Positions 22,047 to 33,780 of a DNA stretch of 64,000 bases are shown here, piece by piece. The DNA comes from Nannobrachium achirus (lineage: Eukaryota > Chordata > Actinopteri > Myctophiformes > Myctophidae), in contig OY997652.1 in NCBI GenBank assembly GCA_963921795.1, positions 60,883,756-60,947,755 on the forward strand. The letters run 5' to 3'. Both the position numbers and the translations under genes were made by a program. The notes below the pieces were generated by a model. That model worked only from the letters and a program-made list of their open reading frames with translations, did no database searches and was not told the DNA's origin. Position 1 is the first letter of the stretch. Every line of letters begins with the position of its first letter.

Positions 22047-22559
22047 GTAAGTTTATCTTACACTTACACGTTTTGTAAAGTATATTCAGATATACAGTAT
22101 GATGTCACCATTGCATTGGTTATATGTGGGAAATAATGTGTCTGACACATTGTGCAGTAGTTAGTAAAGAAATGCTGCCCAGCTTCAACATGATGTTGCA
22201 GTGGTGAGAGTCTCTCCCAGTCTAGTCAAATACTTTTTAATGTAATATTGTAACATCCCCCACTGACTGAGCAAAGGACCGAACATGGGGAAAACTAGCC
22301 CCATATAGAACCTCACTCTCCGCTGCATACCGTTGTGCTCCTCGAGATGAGGTCCTAAGCGGATATCCCTGGGCTGCTGTAGAATGCCTCCACGCCGAGG
22401 TAGAGGTTCTATCCAAAAAGTAAAGGTAGTTCCATGCTCCCAGAGTATGATTTTCCATCCTGCGGTGCATAACAGTATGCAGCAGAGGTTCTATGGGCTA
22501 GGGGAAAACATGTTTAATGTGCTATTATAGCTAATTTCATCTTCTCTGTCTCCAATCTT

Positions 22560-23143
22560 ACGGTATAGCACCGGAGCTGGATGGAAGGCAGTATCGGTGG
22601 AAACATCAAGACTGGTTGGACAACGCTGAGGTGATTCACAGCAAGGGGAAGAGCAGGCTGTTCTTCCTGAGAAGACTGCGATCGTTTTGCCACCAAACAG
22701 TTTTTTTTTTATTAATGTGGAATAACGTGCTGGGGAGGAACAACTGAGCGAGTGACACCTTCAACTCAACAGACTGGTGAGGAAGGTGGGCTCCGTTGTT
22801 GGGTTCTCCTTGTAGGGGGTGGAGGATTAATTGGCCAGGATGCAAATGGCTAGGACGCTGGATATCCTCCCACCCCCTCCACCTTCCTTGGATAGACAGA
22901 GGATCCGATAGATTCATCTACCCAGGACGGAGATGTGAGAGACTGGGAAAGTCCTTTGTGAATGTTATACAATGAGAGACACAGCGGTCGTTTGGACAAC
23001 TGTAACTTAACTGGAATAATTGTTACTGACTGTTCCTGTGCGGCTTTGCTGGGAGTCCAGCCCATGTCACTTCTACTTTTTTGCACTGACCAATGGACAT
23101 TTTGCATTCTCTGTAAGTATGTGCCTGTATGATAATTACTGCC

Positions 23144-23145
<2 letters not shown>
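22560..23145 (+). pseudogene. LINE reverse-transcriptase 3' end, degenerate
   Basis: One frame reads SKGKSRLFFLRRLRSF, followed after frameshifts by LVRKVGSVVGF and a stop-rich stretch. This arrangement is typical of the C-terminal part of L2-type (Maui-like) non-LTR retrotransposons in fish. The 3' part (GTTACTGACTGTTCCTGTG then GCATTCTCTGTAAGTATG) leads directly into a CA microsatellite. It is 5'-truncated and inactive. Confidence 0.6.

Positions 23146-23146
<1 letters not shown>

Positions 23147-23230
<84 letters not shown>
23147..23230 (+). repeat. (CA)n microsatellite
   Basis: About 84 bp of uninterrupted CA at the LINE 3' end. Poly-HT and poly-CV frames here are artefacts. Confidence 0.97.
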
Positions 23231-23233
<3 letters not shown>

Positions 23234-23489
23234 GTGTGGCCATTAATGTGCCAGGCTACAGCAGTCGATATGTCGTCAGTTCAGTTTTCAAATGGAACAT
23301 ACAGTATCAGTGTCAGTTGAGTTCTGCTTGTATGTGAATAAATGCTAATAATGACTTCAAGATTGTGTGTTTTATTTTGTATTCCTGTAGGTATATATAG
23401 AGAGTATGGTATGTGTATCATTTAACACATACATGTACATATATGTTGTGCATATATGTGCATATATTCTACATATATATGTGTACATA

Positions 23490-23557
23490 CCAGTCAAAGG
23501 TTTGGACACAGCTTCTCAAACACACATTGAATAGAAGCTGTCCAAACCTTTGACTGG
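23490..23557. mobile_element. 68-bp Tc1/mariner-type MITE
   Basis: CCAGTCAAAGGTTTGGACA pairs with TGTCCAAACCTTTGACTGG. TA flanks both sides (23488-23489 and 23558-23559), the target duplication of Tc1/mariner elements. These terminal sequences are a familiar fish Tc1-like end. Confidence 0.8.
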
Positions 23558-24009
23558 TAGGCTATGTGCATATATCTTGCGACCATAATAAACATGTGTG
23601 CATATATACATATATGTACATATATGTTTATATGCACACATATATGACATATGACATATAGGCGGCCATTTTTTTTACATGTGGCATATATGTTAGACAT
23701 ATATGCATGCATATATTAAAAACATATATGTTCATATATTTTTCTTCCGTGTGGGTTATGGGGGCAAGAAGTGTTACTGTAAATAGCAATAAAGAAACTG
23801 CTGGCTTATTGTGTCTAAAAAGTCATATTTAGCCACTTGTACGCATGCCCCCATGCGTACGCATGCCCCACATTTTAGCACGGTAAACGCGATAAAACAA
23901 TAGAACGAAGCAAATGAAAACATTTTAGCACTCACTTTTTCTTTTCTCTAATTACAATCTAAAATATGAACCCTTGTTGTAAAAAAAACAAAGTTGTCCT
24001 TTAAAGGGG

Positions 24010-24200
24010 AGTACTACCCATTTTCTAAAGATTTGTTTTTTGGGCTTTGATGCCTTTATTTGATAGGACAGTACACGACAGGAAATGGGGGAAGAGATGG
24101 GGAGCGACATCCGGCAAAGGTCGTCTATTTTCTAATTTAGGCTAGATCAGATCTCAGTTGGTAGGCGGTCGCCTAGTCCGCCTAACACTGCGTACACACC
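24010..24200 (+). repeat. SINE-like repeat before ZNF-C finger exon
   Basis: It resumes the ZNF-B intron sequence (CCCATTTTCTAAAGATT, TTTGATAGGACAGTA, GACAGGAAATGGGG). It then holds GATCTCAGTTGGTAGGCGG and CCGCCTAACACTGCG, which resemble a degenerate tRNA D-arm/A-box. The part 24120-24190 recurs inverted at 60625-60690, before the ZNF-G finger exon. Confidence 0.5.
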
Positions 24201-24344
24201 AGTTTGTAGAAATGGCTTGAAAAGTGATTATGATTATGTCATCACGGTGTACATTACGAGCCAAACCTCAAAATCAATCCTGCAGTTTTAGGCAACACAG
24301 AAGGGAGGGGGGTCAATGTTGAAAATGGTTGGTTCTCCCCTTTA

Positions 24345-24348
<4 letters not shown>

Positions 24349-24400
<52 letters not shown>
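24349..24400 (+). repeat. (GA)n microsatellite before ZNF-C finger exon
   Basis: About 52 bp, at the same intron position as in ZNF-A, F and G. A C-run (24487-24502) and CCCCT repeats follow as part of the polypyrimidine tract. Confidence 0.95.
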
Positions 24401-24403
<3 letters not shown>

Positions 24404-24542
24404 AACAGGGAAGCTGTATGGATCCTAAATAAGTGACTTCTTTGATGATGGAATCTTTTCAATCTCTATCTGTACACACCATTTTAACCCCCCCCCCCCC
24501 CCCTCCCCTCCCCTCCCCTCCCTCTCTTTCTCTCTCTCTCAG

Positions 24543-24991
24543 GAGTGAAGTCCCAGCCTTCTCAGACCAAGGTCTTCTCCTGTTCTGAGAGTCCACACAC
24601 CCTCACATCTCAGGTCTTCCTCCATAAACACAACGACCTCTACTGCCAAATGCAGAGGAATGGACACATCAACCCAGCAGCCTGTGAGAAAACCACCAGC
24701 TCAACAACCAGCCAGAAACGAGGAGACACTGATGGACCGAGATCCTCTGGTCATCATCAATATAAGCAACCTGAAGAACTCGAGGCGTACATAAACTTCC
24801 TGAATCATCAACCAAATAAAGAGAAGCATTTCCACTGTGAACACTGTGACAAGAAATTCCGTTCGCCATCTGACCTGAAGAGACATCAGCGTATCCACAC
24901 TGGAGAAAAACGTTTCAAGTGTAATCATTGTAACAAGAGTTTCGCTAAGTCATGTTCCCTGAAGAAACACTTAGACACATTTAAGTACTAA
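24543..24991 (+). CDS. ZNF-C finger exon, only two fingers
   Basis: Acceptor CTCTCAG, then phase-1 joining gives GGVKSQPSQTKVFSCSESP. About 95 residues of linker (HKHNDLYCQMQRNGHINPAA, RSSGHHQYKQPEELEAYINF) match ZNF-F. Finger 1 (HCEHCDKKFRSPSDLKRHQRIH) is canonical in spacing. Finger 2 ends KKHLDTFKY with its second His lost, followed by a stop. Immediately after, the sequence matches the region downstream of ZNF-D (AGTCAATGACTTG, GGTCTCGAGTC). The array therefore seems to have been cut from several fingers to one and a half by a deletion. With exons 2 and 3 it would give 243 residues; DNA binding by one finger would be weak. Confidence 0.75.
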
Positions 24992-25029
24992 AGTCAATGA
25001 CTTGTCTTGAGTCAGGTCTCGAGTCTGAA

Positions 25030-25900
25030 TTGTCACTAGTGGCGTTTCCATAAAGCCACTTTTTGCGCATTAACGGCTTATTCGCAAAATGTTTTTATGG
25101 AAACACTTGCGAATAAACTTTCATTATCCGCAAAAAAAGTTATCCGCTTGGCGGAGGAGGATTTTGAGCCTTTATCGAATATACTAAATGCGCATAAGTG
25201 AATGGAAACGGGTCAGACAATAAATGCAAATAGATTATGACGTTCTAGGTCCATTTCCCCTGCCGCTTTACGTCCATGGTATAGCGTTAGTCCACAAAAC
25301 AAACCGGTTGTTTGTTACACACGGAGTGACACGGACCGTGTGTAAATTCCTCCCGTTTTCACCTCCCGGAGTCAAGCCATCGGTGGCGAACCCTTCCTCA
25401 TCACACAGTGTTGCGTGCCTGAAGTGCCCAATCTACAAGCTCACAGCAGCTCACATCCACGTCTCCGCGTCGCGTTGTGAGCTTGCAGATCTGCCACCTG
25501 ACTTTCCAGAGGACGCTGAAACTTGCAGGATGAGCACTGTGCAGCGACGCAACCGTGGTTTTCCCGGTGAACAAGTAGCTTTATGTATTGAGAGGAACTC
25601 TTGCCAATTTCGTAAGAGACTCGTCGTCAATTGTAATATATTTAAAAGTTATTTGGGGCCATGATGATGACTGATAACCCCTTCTTCCCACTACTAGACA
25701 GCGACCGAGTCACAGCAGTCAGACGTGCAGACGGTGCAGTGCTCAGGTTCGGTCTGAAAAAAATCAGCCCGATCAACTCTTGCGACCGTCGCTAATTCGG
25801 ATGACACCCGCAAATGGAAACATGCTAAATTCGCTTTGTCTTAATGCGTATTTCTGATAATTCGCTTCCCTAATTCGAATACGTTTATGGAAACAGTGTT
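25030..25900. mobile_element. Inverted-repeat insertion, about 860 bp
   Basis: Left end AGTGGCGTTTCCATAAA and right end TTTATGGAAACAGTGTT are imperfect inverted copies, with further subterminal GAATAA/TTATTCGC motifs. The mirrored locus on the right (44560-44640) lacks it. Contains the CTACAAGCTCACA hairpin motif (25432-25495). A 146-codon open frame (25224-25664) has no recognised domain. Confidence 0.6.
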
Positions 25901-25924
25901 ATTTCAATACAGTGTAATGAAATA

Positions 25925-26480
25925 ATTATATCATACCCATATTATGAGGAGCTCTGTGATTTTATTACATTATGAGTTTGTTTTACATTATGAGCCATTA
26001 TTACATTATGAGTTGCTACAAGGCTAAGGTTCACACCCGCATCCTGGTGGCCCCAGAGCTGAAGAAGATCCAAGTCCTGGGCACTGGGGTGTTTGACACA
26101 CTGCATAAGTTGGGGAAAGCTTTTATTTATGAGAACTATCAAGTACTATTATTTGTATTTACATTTTATTCAGATCAAACAGTATCAGTAATAATAAGGG
26201 CTGTATAAGTAAGATGTTAATCTAGCGTTCTTATCTACACATACGGTCTGAGAATAATCGTTTATAAGATCAAAATCGATCATCAAAATGTAAAAAAAAA
26301 AGACGAAAAAAACACTGAAACTTTTTCACTGGACGAGTTTCATCCTACCGATAATAGCACAGCATGACCAACCAACGTACAGTCAGCCAGTCTTTTATAC
26401 TGGATGGCTGGTCAGACCACAATAACCAACTTCTCCCAGTGAGCAGCACATTAGTTTTCTAAGTGCAGTTTGTCGGCTCT
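25925..26480 (+). repeat. Mirror segment, inverted copy at 44130-44550
   Basis: Landmarks such as GAGCTGAAGAAGATCCAAGT with its neighbour CTGGGCACTGGGGTGTTTG, and GGCTGGTCAGACCACAATAA, recur inverted on the right. The frame with HTRILVAPELKKIQVLGTGV looks gene-like but lacks wider context; I do not recognise it. Confidence 0.7.
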
Positions 26481-26586
26481 AAACAGACGTCCTCCAAGCC
26501 CACTGATACACCCAGACTTAGGTTGTCCACAGGTTGAACTTTAGTTTGCATATATTTGACTTATCTTCAAAGTGCATTGGTACAAA

Positions 26587-28500
26587 CTAGGGATGTTAAT
26601 CGACACATTATTTGCGAATCGAGGCGTCGCGGCCGAAAATCGACGCGTCGATCGACTTTTTTCACTCCCCCCCTGCTATATTAATACTAAGCTGCAGCTG
26701 AGAGGAGACCACAACGGCGCATTACTTTAAGCAACACAACTTGCAGCAGCACCCACCAGAACTTGCAACAAAACCCTAATAATAATTATAATAAACAATT
26801 GCTCTTCCTTGCGTTAGTATGGAGTCTGTTCTCTAGAGACTAGAAGCGGAGTGACAAAGTCCATGGAACCGTTCCGTTGTGGGAGCGCTGGGAGGCTCTC
26901 TCCATTCCGACAGTGGAGATTCAGATTCAGATTCAGATTTCTTTATTAACCATTGTGTAATACACATAGGAATTTGCTTTGGCATACTACATTTTTGCAT
27001 TCAAATCAATTTTTTCACATATAACGTAAACAAAAACAAACAAACACAAAAACACCGACAGAACGCAACACGTAGTCACCACAGCAGCCATGGTCGGCGC
27101 TATCTTGGAGAACCTGCGCAACAATTTCGGGCGGTCAAACAAAAAAACACAAACAAAAAACAACAAACATACAGGTTGACAAACAAAACAAACAGGTTGA
27201 CAAACAAAAACAAACAAGAACACAGGAGGGGAAAAAAGAAAAGGCATAATGTGGAAGGGGGGGGGGGGGGGGGGTTTGCCTGTACGAACAGATAGGGGCA
27301 GTGTGCATGGGGGGGGGGTGAAAGGCGGGTGAGTGGTTGTGAGTGTGCGTGCGTGTAAGTTTGAGTCATGTTTATGTTTGCGTGAGTCTGTGTAGAGGCT
27401 TCCAGATAGCAGCCTAGGTCAGAATGTCTTTTCCGCTGGTGTCAGTGCGATAATTGTCTCTCCCGCGATGTCAGGGCTATGAGACATCCTTGGCTGGAAC
27501 AGTCCAGAAGACACAACAACAGGTGTTTGAGGGTGGGAGGGTGGGAAGCGCACTTCAACACAGTTCCTGAGAGATGCACCCGCTCAGGCTGGCACTCCAG
27601 AATAGTGTATAAAATGTGGAACTTTGTTTGGTCTGCCTCGCTGGCTCGTTCTCCCTCCCCGACCGCGTCCACGGGTGTGTCGCATTAACGGCGATTAGTG
27701 TATTTATTTTGTGTTGTGTTTTATTGTCAATCTTGACAAAATCACTGCACACGAGGCGACGTTGCCATTAAATAAGCGAGCTTTCGTGTCAAGCATGCAT
27801 GCAAAGGCAGGAGGTGAACAACACATCCAGTCAGCACGCACTGCTATGACGCGGCACACGAACAGACCAGCAGTGTTTCTCAACCAGTAGTCCGTGGACC
27901 TGACCAGCGAATCATTGCTCTGTGACTTTGAAATAAAAAATAAAAATACGGCCATCACCTCATCATCAGGCCTATGTTCCGGGCCCTATAGCTGTCAATC
28001 AGCCAGGCCTGGGAGAGGCGTGCCCTTGGTGCCCAAAATCATAATTAACCAATATCAAACTAATACAACTAATAATGCCAAATATACTAAATAATCACAA
28101 ATTATGATAATGAAAATAATAACTGATCTAACAAACACAGGCAGTGCAATGGCTTCTACAAGTATTTTGCAAAACAGGTACAGGAAATTACAGTTTAATA
28201 CAAGGTCTGCTAAGAGGATTTAAAATCCACGAAAGACTATGGCTTGTGGCTCTACATAGAGCTTTAACCTTTTTCACAAAATGATTGTAATTTTAACCAT
28301 AACATTACCTCACATCACCTTTCATTAACATTAATTTTAACGTTATTATACATTATAAACAGAAGGCAGTGAAAGAACGTTTGCTTTTCACTCGGAATAC
28401 AAACAGAACCACATGGACCCGTACAGGTCCATTTGAGTCCATTGGCTTGATTTATTGAATATTTTATTTATTCAAAAATTAAGAACGGTACAAGCATAGT
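26587..28500. mobile_element. Mosaic of TE fragments, no gene
   Basis: At 26591 TAGGGATGTTAATCGAC starts as a hAT-type end without a visible partner. At 26918-26945 three GATTCA units followed by TTTCTTTATT match, in reverse, the tail of fish L2-type LINEs, so about 26918-27440 may be a minus-strand LINE 3' end. A G-run (27258-27276) has G-quadruplex potential. CAGTGTTTCTCAACCAGTAG at 27871 resembles a Charlie-type hAT end. Boundaries are approximate. Confidence 0.4.
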
Positions 28501-28559
28501 CAAAAAGAAGGGGAAAAAGTACATTCACCGAGGCAAGGTAATCCCATATAAACTAGGCC

Positions 28560-29770
28560 TATGTGCATGCTTAAGTGGCAAGGAGTGTTGGGGTGCACCG
28601 TCCTAGGTAAAACAAGGGATGTTCAAAATGATACATCTCTGCTTACCTTGTACAATACGGTTATACTACCATATCTGTCCTACTGTTTGGAGGTGTGGGG
28701 AAATACTTACAGTAATAACCTTCATCCATTATCCATAATACAAGAGAGCAATAAGAATAGTACACAAGGTAGAGTTTTATGAGCATACAAATCTATTTTT
28801 GAGGTCTTGTACATTGAAGCTTGCTGACTTAGTTGATTTCAAAACTGCTCAACTAATGTTTAAGGCAAGTAATAAACTATTTCCCGCGAACATTCTGGAA
28901 ATACATTTTAAACAACCAAGTGCTCAGACCACTCGAAAGAGTATGTGCATTTCAGTTTGTGGAGTAAAGATTTGGAACAGTTTGACAGAAGAGATTAAAC
29001 ACAGTAATATTCTCTTACAATTAAAAAAAAAATACTCAAATCCAATATCCTGGCTAAATACAGTAAAACATTGTCTTTTTATTGTTTTTTTTTTTTTGTT
29101 TTGTTTTGTTTTTATTTTTACCCTTTATATTATAGTGACAACATAGATAATACTCTAACTACTTATACTATACTATAACAGTATAAAAGTCAAATCACAT
29201 TATGTTTATTAATTAGTTATTAATGGCATTAGCTTCATAGGGATTTTAGATCCCTCAAATGGTAAAAGAAAATGATAATAAAAAAATACATTTGGGGTTT
29301 TCATTTAAGTTTTATTTAATTTTCCATTCTCTTTAGAAGGTGAACTTGTATACTCTTATAACATATTACTGTATCTTAAACCATGCATATGTAGGATAGG
29401 CATTCTTTGATTTACTATTGTTGGTTTTACGCACATTTTCCTTTATTTGCATGTTCTTTATATGGTGAACCTGTACACTCCTTTAACATATTACTGCATC
29501 TTAAACATGCAGGACAGGCACTCTTTGATTTGTTATTATGCTGATGTATTTGGGGCTTGTAATTACAGTTTCTTTTTATTTACATTCTCTTTATATGGTA
29601 AATTTGAACACTTGTAACATATGAATGTATTTTGTATGTATTTTTCATTTATAGCTTCAGCCTATTCCTTTTGATCACCTTAAACAGTGATTGTGCTTTT
29701 GTGGATTTATGACTTGTATAAAGGTATGCTTGTAGTACTGTGAGTTGATAAAATAAAATAAAATAAATTA
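28560..29770 (+). mobile_element. LINE 3' part with degenerate reverse transcriptase
   Basis: Frames read LLTLYNTVILPYLSYCLEVW and onward, then (after a frame change near 28760) KLADLVDFKTAQLMFKASNK and KIWNSLTEEIKHS. This is the C-terminal thumb region of non-LTR reverse transcriptases. It is followed by about 600 bp of AT-rich 3' sequence and an AATAAAATAAAATAAATT tail (29751-29769). It is 5'-truncated with at least one frameshift; inactive. Confidence 0.7.
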
Positions 29771-30433
29771 AGCAGATCTACAAGGGCAATGTGTGCATAG
29801 CGTTGAATATTATATATTTCCATAGAGTGCTACAGAGTTGATGTATTTATTGTATGTAGGCCAACCCAGAATTTATGCCCATCATGAGCTCCCTCAACAG
29901 ATGTCTAGTTTAAAGATGGGGTTCCATGATTTCTTCTCCCCCCCAAAACATGATCATCAGTTATTATGATAATACTAGGAGGAAGACTTGTTTTTGTTTT
30001 TTTTTCTTCTTTTTTTTTTACAGAAAGTGTTACAAGAGGTCGCCAGAGTGCCAGACATTTCTGTATAGGCCTTCACTCTAGCTTCAGTCGACACAGGCAG
30101 TAGTGGCTTGTGATTTCACTGCAGCCACTGTTATGGATGACGAGAGGAGGAAGTTAGCTAACAGTTAGCTATTAGCTTCTTTATTTTTTAGAAGCCCGAT
30201 CTGAAGCTATTTTAGTCGCAAAAAGACTTTGTCTCTGCACTGGGAACACAGTTCAGAGAAAAAGGTCTCGAAAGATGTGAGTTTGTATTGGAGTGGGCGG
30301 CGCGGTGCGGCAGCGTTGCGCGACTACGGGCCGATGTAAACAGAATCGCGGCCCCGGCCATGGATGGAAAATTAGACTTCGTTGAGGCCTCCGATTAATT
30401 AATTCATTTTATTAAATATCCCGGACTAGTACG

Positions 30434-31139
30434 TAGGGTTGCCAACTCCCAGAGTTTCAAATACGGGACACTTGCTAATGAAAAATGTGTCAGCTAAGCC
30501 GCCGCCGAAAAATCTGGTATTTTTGGTTATAAAGTTGGCTAAAACTGGTATTTTCCTATATTAAAACATATTTTTCCTTTCACAATATTAATTTGGGTGT
30601 CTTTGGGCCACCTAACCTAAAATCATGTGTAGTCCTATATTGTATTTCTCTCAATTTTCCAAAACATATAGCCTAGGTCTACCTGGTTATCATCTGCCCA
30701 CTCTCTGGTTACCCAACACTAGTTTAATCATATTGGCATACAGTAATAACCATTAGGTTTTAAAAACAAAATCAACGCATGCTTATGTTATTTCACATAC
30801 CAGCCTGTCTGGGGTCGCTTTAGTTGGCAGACAAGACTACTGTAGTGTTCCCAGGTATACCATCCCATGGCTTATTTTCTGCTTGCTTGCCTGCTTTTTC
30901 ACCTTGTTGTTTAGGCTATCACCTATCATGGATTCATGTCTAATCTGTTTGTACACAATCTTCTGTCACACGTTTTTTTGGAGCTGTGTGGAACACAAGC
31001 TCCCTATACGTGGCCGTGTGTGTAGGTATGTGGGTATGTGGGTGGGTGGGTCTGTGGGTCTGTATGTAGCCTGTATGTAGTAACCCTGGGTGACCAGAGA
31101 GGTGCTGTTGAGTCTAGCCTGCCCTGAGCATCAACTGCA

Positions 31140-31191
<52 letters not shown>

Positions 31192-31629
31192 CTCCACTTC
31201 GAACAGAGGTTCGATTTTTTTTAAGACATTAAACAATGTTCTGAGCCGAGCAATGTTGTATGCTCGCTCGCACGCACTCGTCTCGTCTCTCGCAGGCAAC
31301 TTGTGGACTCACTGGACTGAACCTACAGCCCATGGGAAGGGATGGGTGTAGGGGGCGGAGACTGTGTCTTAGCAACACTGTTAATAAGACAATGGGCTGC
31401 CTACGCCTCACTCAGCAATGGGATGCAGCACTTGACTGAGTGGAAGCTCACTGACAGGCAGAATCGCTGTCATTTCTCAATCAAATCATCCCGTCATTCA
31501 TATTTATCTCCCAACCTTAAAATACGGGACAAAGAGCGTCCCGTATCAGTTCGATACGGGACACGTCTTTTAGTTTCCAAAAAAGGGACGATCCCGTATT
31601 TTACGGGACAGTTGGTCCCGTAAACCCTA
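30434..31629. mobile_element. Non-autonomous hAT element, 1196 bp
   Basis: Ends TAGGGTTGCC and AACCCTA are inverted and flanked by a perfect 8-bp duplication CTAGTACG (30426-30433 and 31630-31637), the hallmark of hAT transposition. Subterminal ACGGGAC motifs repeat at both ends. The interior holds a CA microsatellite (31141-31190) but no transposase frame. Confidence 0.9.
31141..31190 (+). repeat. (CA)n microsatellite
   Basis: About 50 bp of uninterrupted CA inside the hAT element. Confidence 0.97.
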
Positions 31630-31837
31630 CTAGTACGGGATAGGCACCCCGGAATACGTCGCGCCGCCGACAAGTAGGCCTATAGATTGAGTTTTTTTGG
31701 GGGGGCTCTAAACTTTATTTTAAACCATTTTCAATGGAATAAATCGTCGGACCATCTAGGATCACTCGTTGGAAAGCGTAGGACGAGCCAGGACCACCCA
31801 CATCTCTACAAGCAGCTCAGGGTAAGTAAAATAGCAA

Positions 31838-32050
31838 AAAAAAATGTATTGGATTGAAATAAAGCCAAACTTGTCCGGGATAGGCACAAAAAGGGTTAGA
31901 ATTATGTTTATATGTGTTTTATATGTGGCCACACCCACCCCGTTCAGTGTTGGGTGCATGGTAAAAGGGGAGGGGATGAGTATTATGATGTCATTAAAAC
32001 AGTGTTTTTTGGCCTTGACTCTCTTTCAGGAAGTTTCAGCTTTTAGGAAG
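31838..32050 (+). repeat. Mirror segment, inverted copy at 43790-43960
   Basis: GTTAGAATTATGTTTATATG, GTGGCCACACCCACCC and GAGGGGATGAGTATTATGATG correspond to the reverse complement of 43800-43930. It belongs to the window-scale inverted duplication. Confidence 0.65.
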
Positions 32051-32159
32051 TAAGCAAAAATACACAGGGAAGACATAGAAGGGCGGCCGAGCGTCTATAG
32101 GTCGGAGCCTGGCATGCTCGGAAATGATGTAAATAGGGAATGAATGCCCCACCTTTAAT

Positions 32160-32980
32160 GCAAACACCATTATACCTGCCCATATGGAGATATCTGTGTC
32201 TGTGTGCGTCTATTTTATGCCCATATATGGACATCTCTGCCTCTCCCTTTATGCTCATAATCCTTAAGGAGATCGCAACAAACAATGTTGTCAGTAATGC
32301 CCTTATTATCCACAATGAAAACTTTTACAACCTTTGGAGAAGGCTGTGTAGAGTTGGCCATGAGCGAGCACAGGTTGAGGCAAGTAGATGCCAACCCATT
32401 CATTCTCTTGGCCCTGACCCTTATTGATGGTAACAGAGACGGAGTCTAATGAAGGTGAAGGGACAGCTTAAAGTCGTCTAATGAAGGTGAAGGGAAGCTC
32501 ACCTCTGTCATAGTGAGGTATTTTTGGTAAGAAGATTGTTTCACTCCTCTTTGTGCCTACTACACTCTCACTCTCAATGACTCTGTTCATCATTTGCATT
32601 ACCACCTTTCTGGTGCCATTCTTGAGAGTGCGGCCAGGGCCTGCTTGCGGGTTTCTAAGCAGCATGAGGTTGTCCAGGTCCAAAGATGGGGCTTGTGAGG
32701 TCAGACTTAATGAGATGTTTGACCATATGTTTGCCTGTGTCCATTTATGCCCATATATCGAGATATCCATATCTGTTTGTCTGCGTTCATTTTATGCCCA
32801 TATGGAGATCTCTGAAAACACTGATGTCAGACATTAGCTCCGCATACGGAGATTCCGAACCTTTCGCGCCGGTTCCGTAAAACCGCGTTTCGGGTCGGTC
32901 GAGGCCAGGCACTACACTCCCTGCTGCGGCGGGGAACTCGCGTGCCGAAGTCTGTGTAATGCCCATATATGGAGATCATT
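32160..32980. repeat. CCATATATGG repeat, second cluster
   Basis: Perfect decamers occur at 32221 and 32963, with shortened or mutated versions (GCCCATATGGAGAT at 32178 and about 32797; CCCATATATCGAGAT at about 32750). Sequence between them shows no gene. Confidence 0.65.
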
Positions 32981-33780
32981 GCAGACACAGTGCCGGTAAC
33001 GGGAAACCCTGATGTCAGACATCAGCTCTGCCTACGGAGAATCCGAACCGTTCGCGCAGGGTTCCGGAAAATCGTGTATCAGGTCGCGTCGAGGCCGGGC
33101 ACTGCACGGCATCTGCTGCGGCAGGGAGACGTGCGTGCCAAATTTGAAGCCGGTGGGACGAACGGTTCCTGAGATATGCGGATTACATACATACATACAT
33201 ACATAGATACATACATACAGTACATTACATACACACTCAGAGAGATTTTTTGTTGACTCATGTAGCGTACGTGATGCCAGAGCCTTTTATGAAGTGATGT
33301 CACAATGAGTCAGCGCTTGCTCCGGAACAGCCCGATGTCAGACATCATCTCTGCATACGGAGATTCCAAACCTTTCGCGCCGGATCCGAAAAACCGTGAA
33401 TCGGGTCGGGTCGAGGCCTAGCTAAGAACATAGGCAAAGGTCTGAGCTATCTGCGTGCGAAATTTGGAATCTGTAGCACCAACCATGTGCTGTCAGGGCT
33501 CTTTCATGCAATTCGGGCCAATTCGGATTTGTCGTCCATTGGCTTCAATTAGTAGTCAGGACTCCGCATATGGAGATTCCGAACCTTTCGCGTTGGTTCC
33601 GGAAAACCACATATCGGGTCGGGTCGAGGCCTAGCTAAGAACGTAGGCAAAGGTCTGAGCTATCTGCGTGAGAAATTTGGAGTCTGTAGAACCAACCATG
33701 TGCTGTCAGGGCTCTTTCGTGCGATTGGCCCAATTCGGCCTTGGCTTCAATTAATAGTCCATATTAGACACACAATGGGA
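32823..33780 (+). repeat. Four-copy tandem repeat, about 190-230-bp units
   Basis: Units begin near 32823, 33011, 33333 and 33561 and share GATGTCAGACATCA-type starts, CGGAGATTCCGAACC, TTCGCGCCGGTTCCG and GGGTCGAGGCC. The last two also share CTAGCTAAGAACATAGGCAA and CATGTGCTGTCAGGGCTC. A CATA microsatellite (33183-33220) interrupts unit 2. No coding content. Confidence 0.75.

Larger units (their letters stand above)
30045..31890 (+). repeat. Dispersed repeat R, split by a hAT element
   Basis: Parts 30045-30433 and 31638-31890 are together collinear with the continuous copy at 49860-50535 (GCCAGACAT, AGTTAGCTA, GGAGTGGGCGGCG, CTAAACTTT, CAGCTCAGGGTAAG). The interruption is exactly the element 30434-31629. 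Confidence 0.75.

Noticed and set aside
24150-24200. Possible tRNA gene (CTCAGTTGGTAGGCGG)
   Set aside because: Only a D-arm-like segment is present; no B box or acceptor-stem pairing. More likely SINE-derived.
25224-25664. 146-codon plus-strand frame
   Set aside because: It lies inside an inverted-repeat insertion, spans the hairpin motif and shows no recognisable domain.
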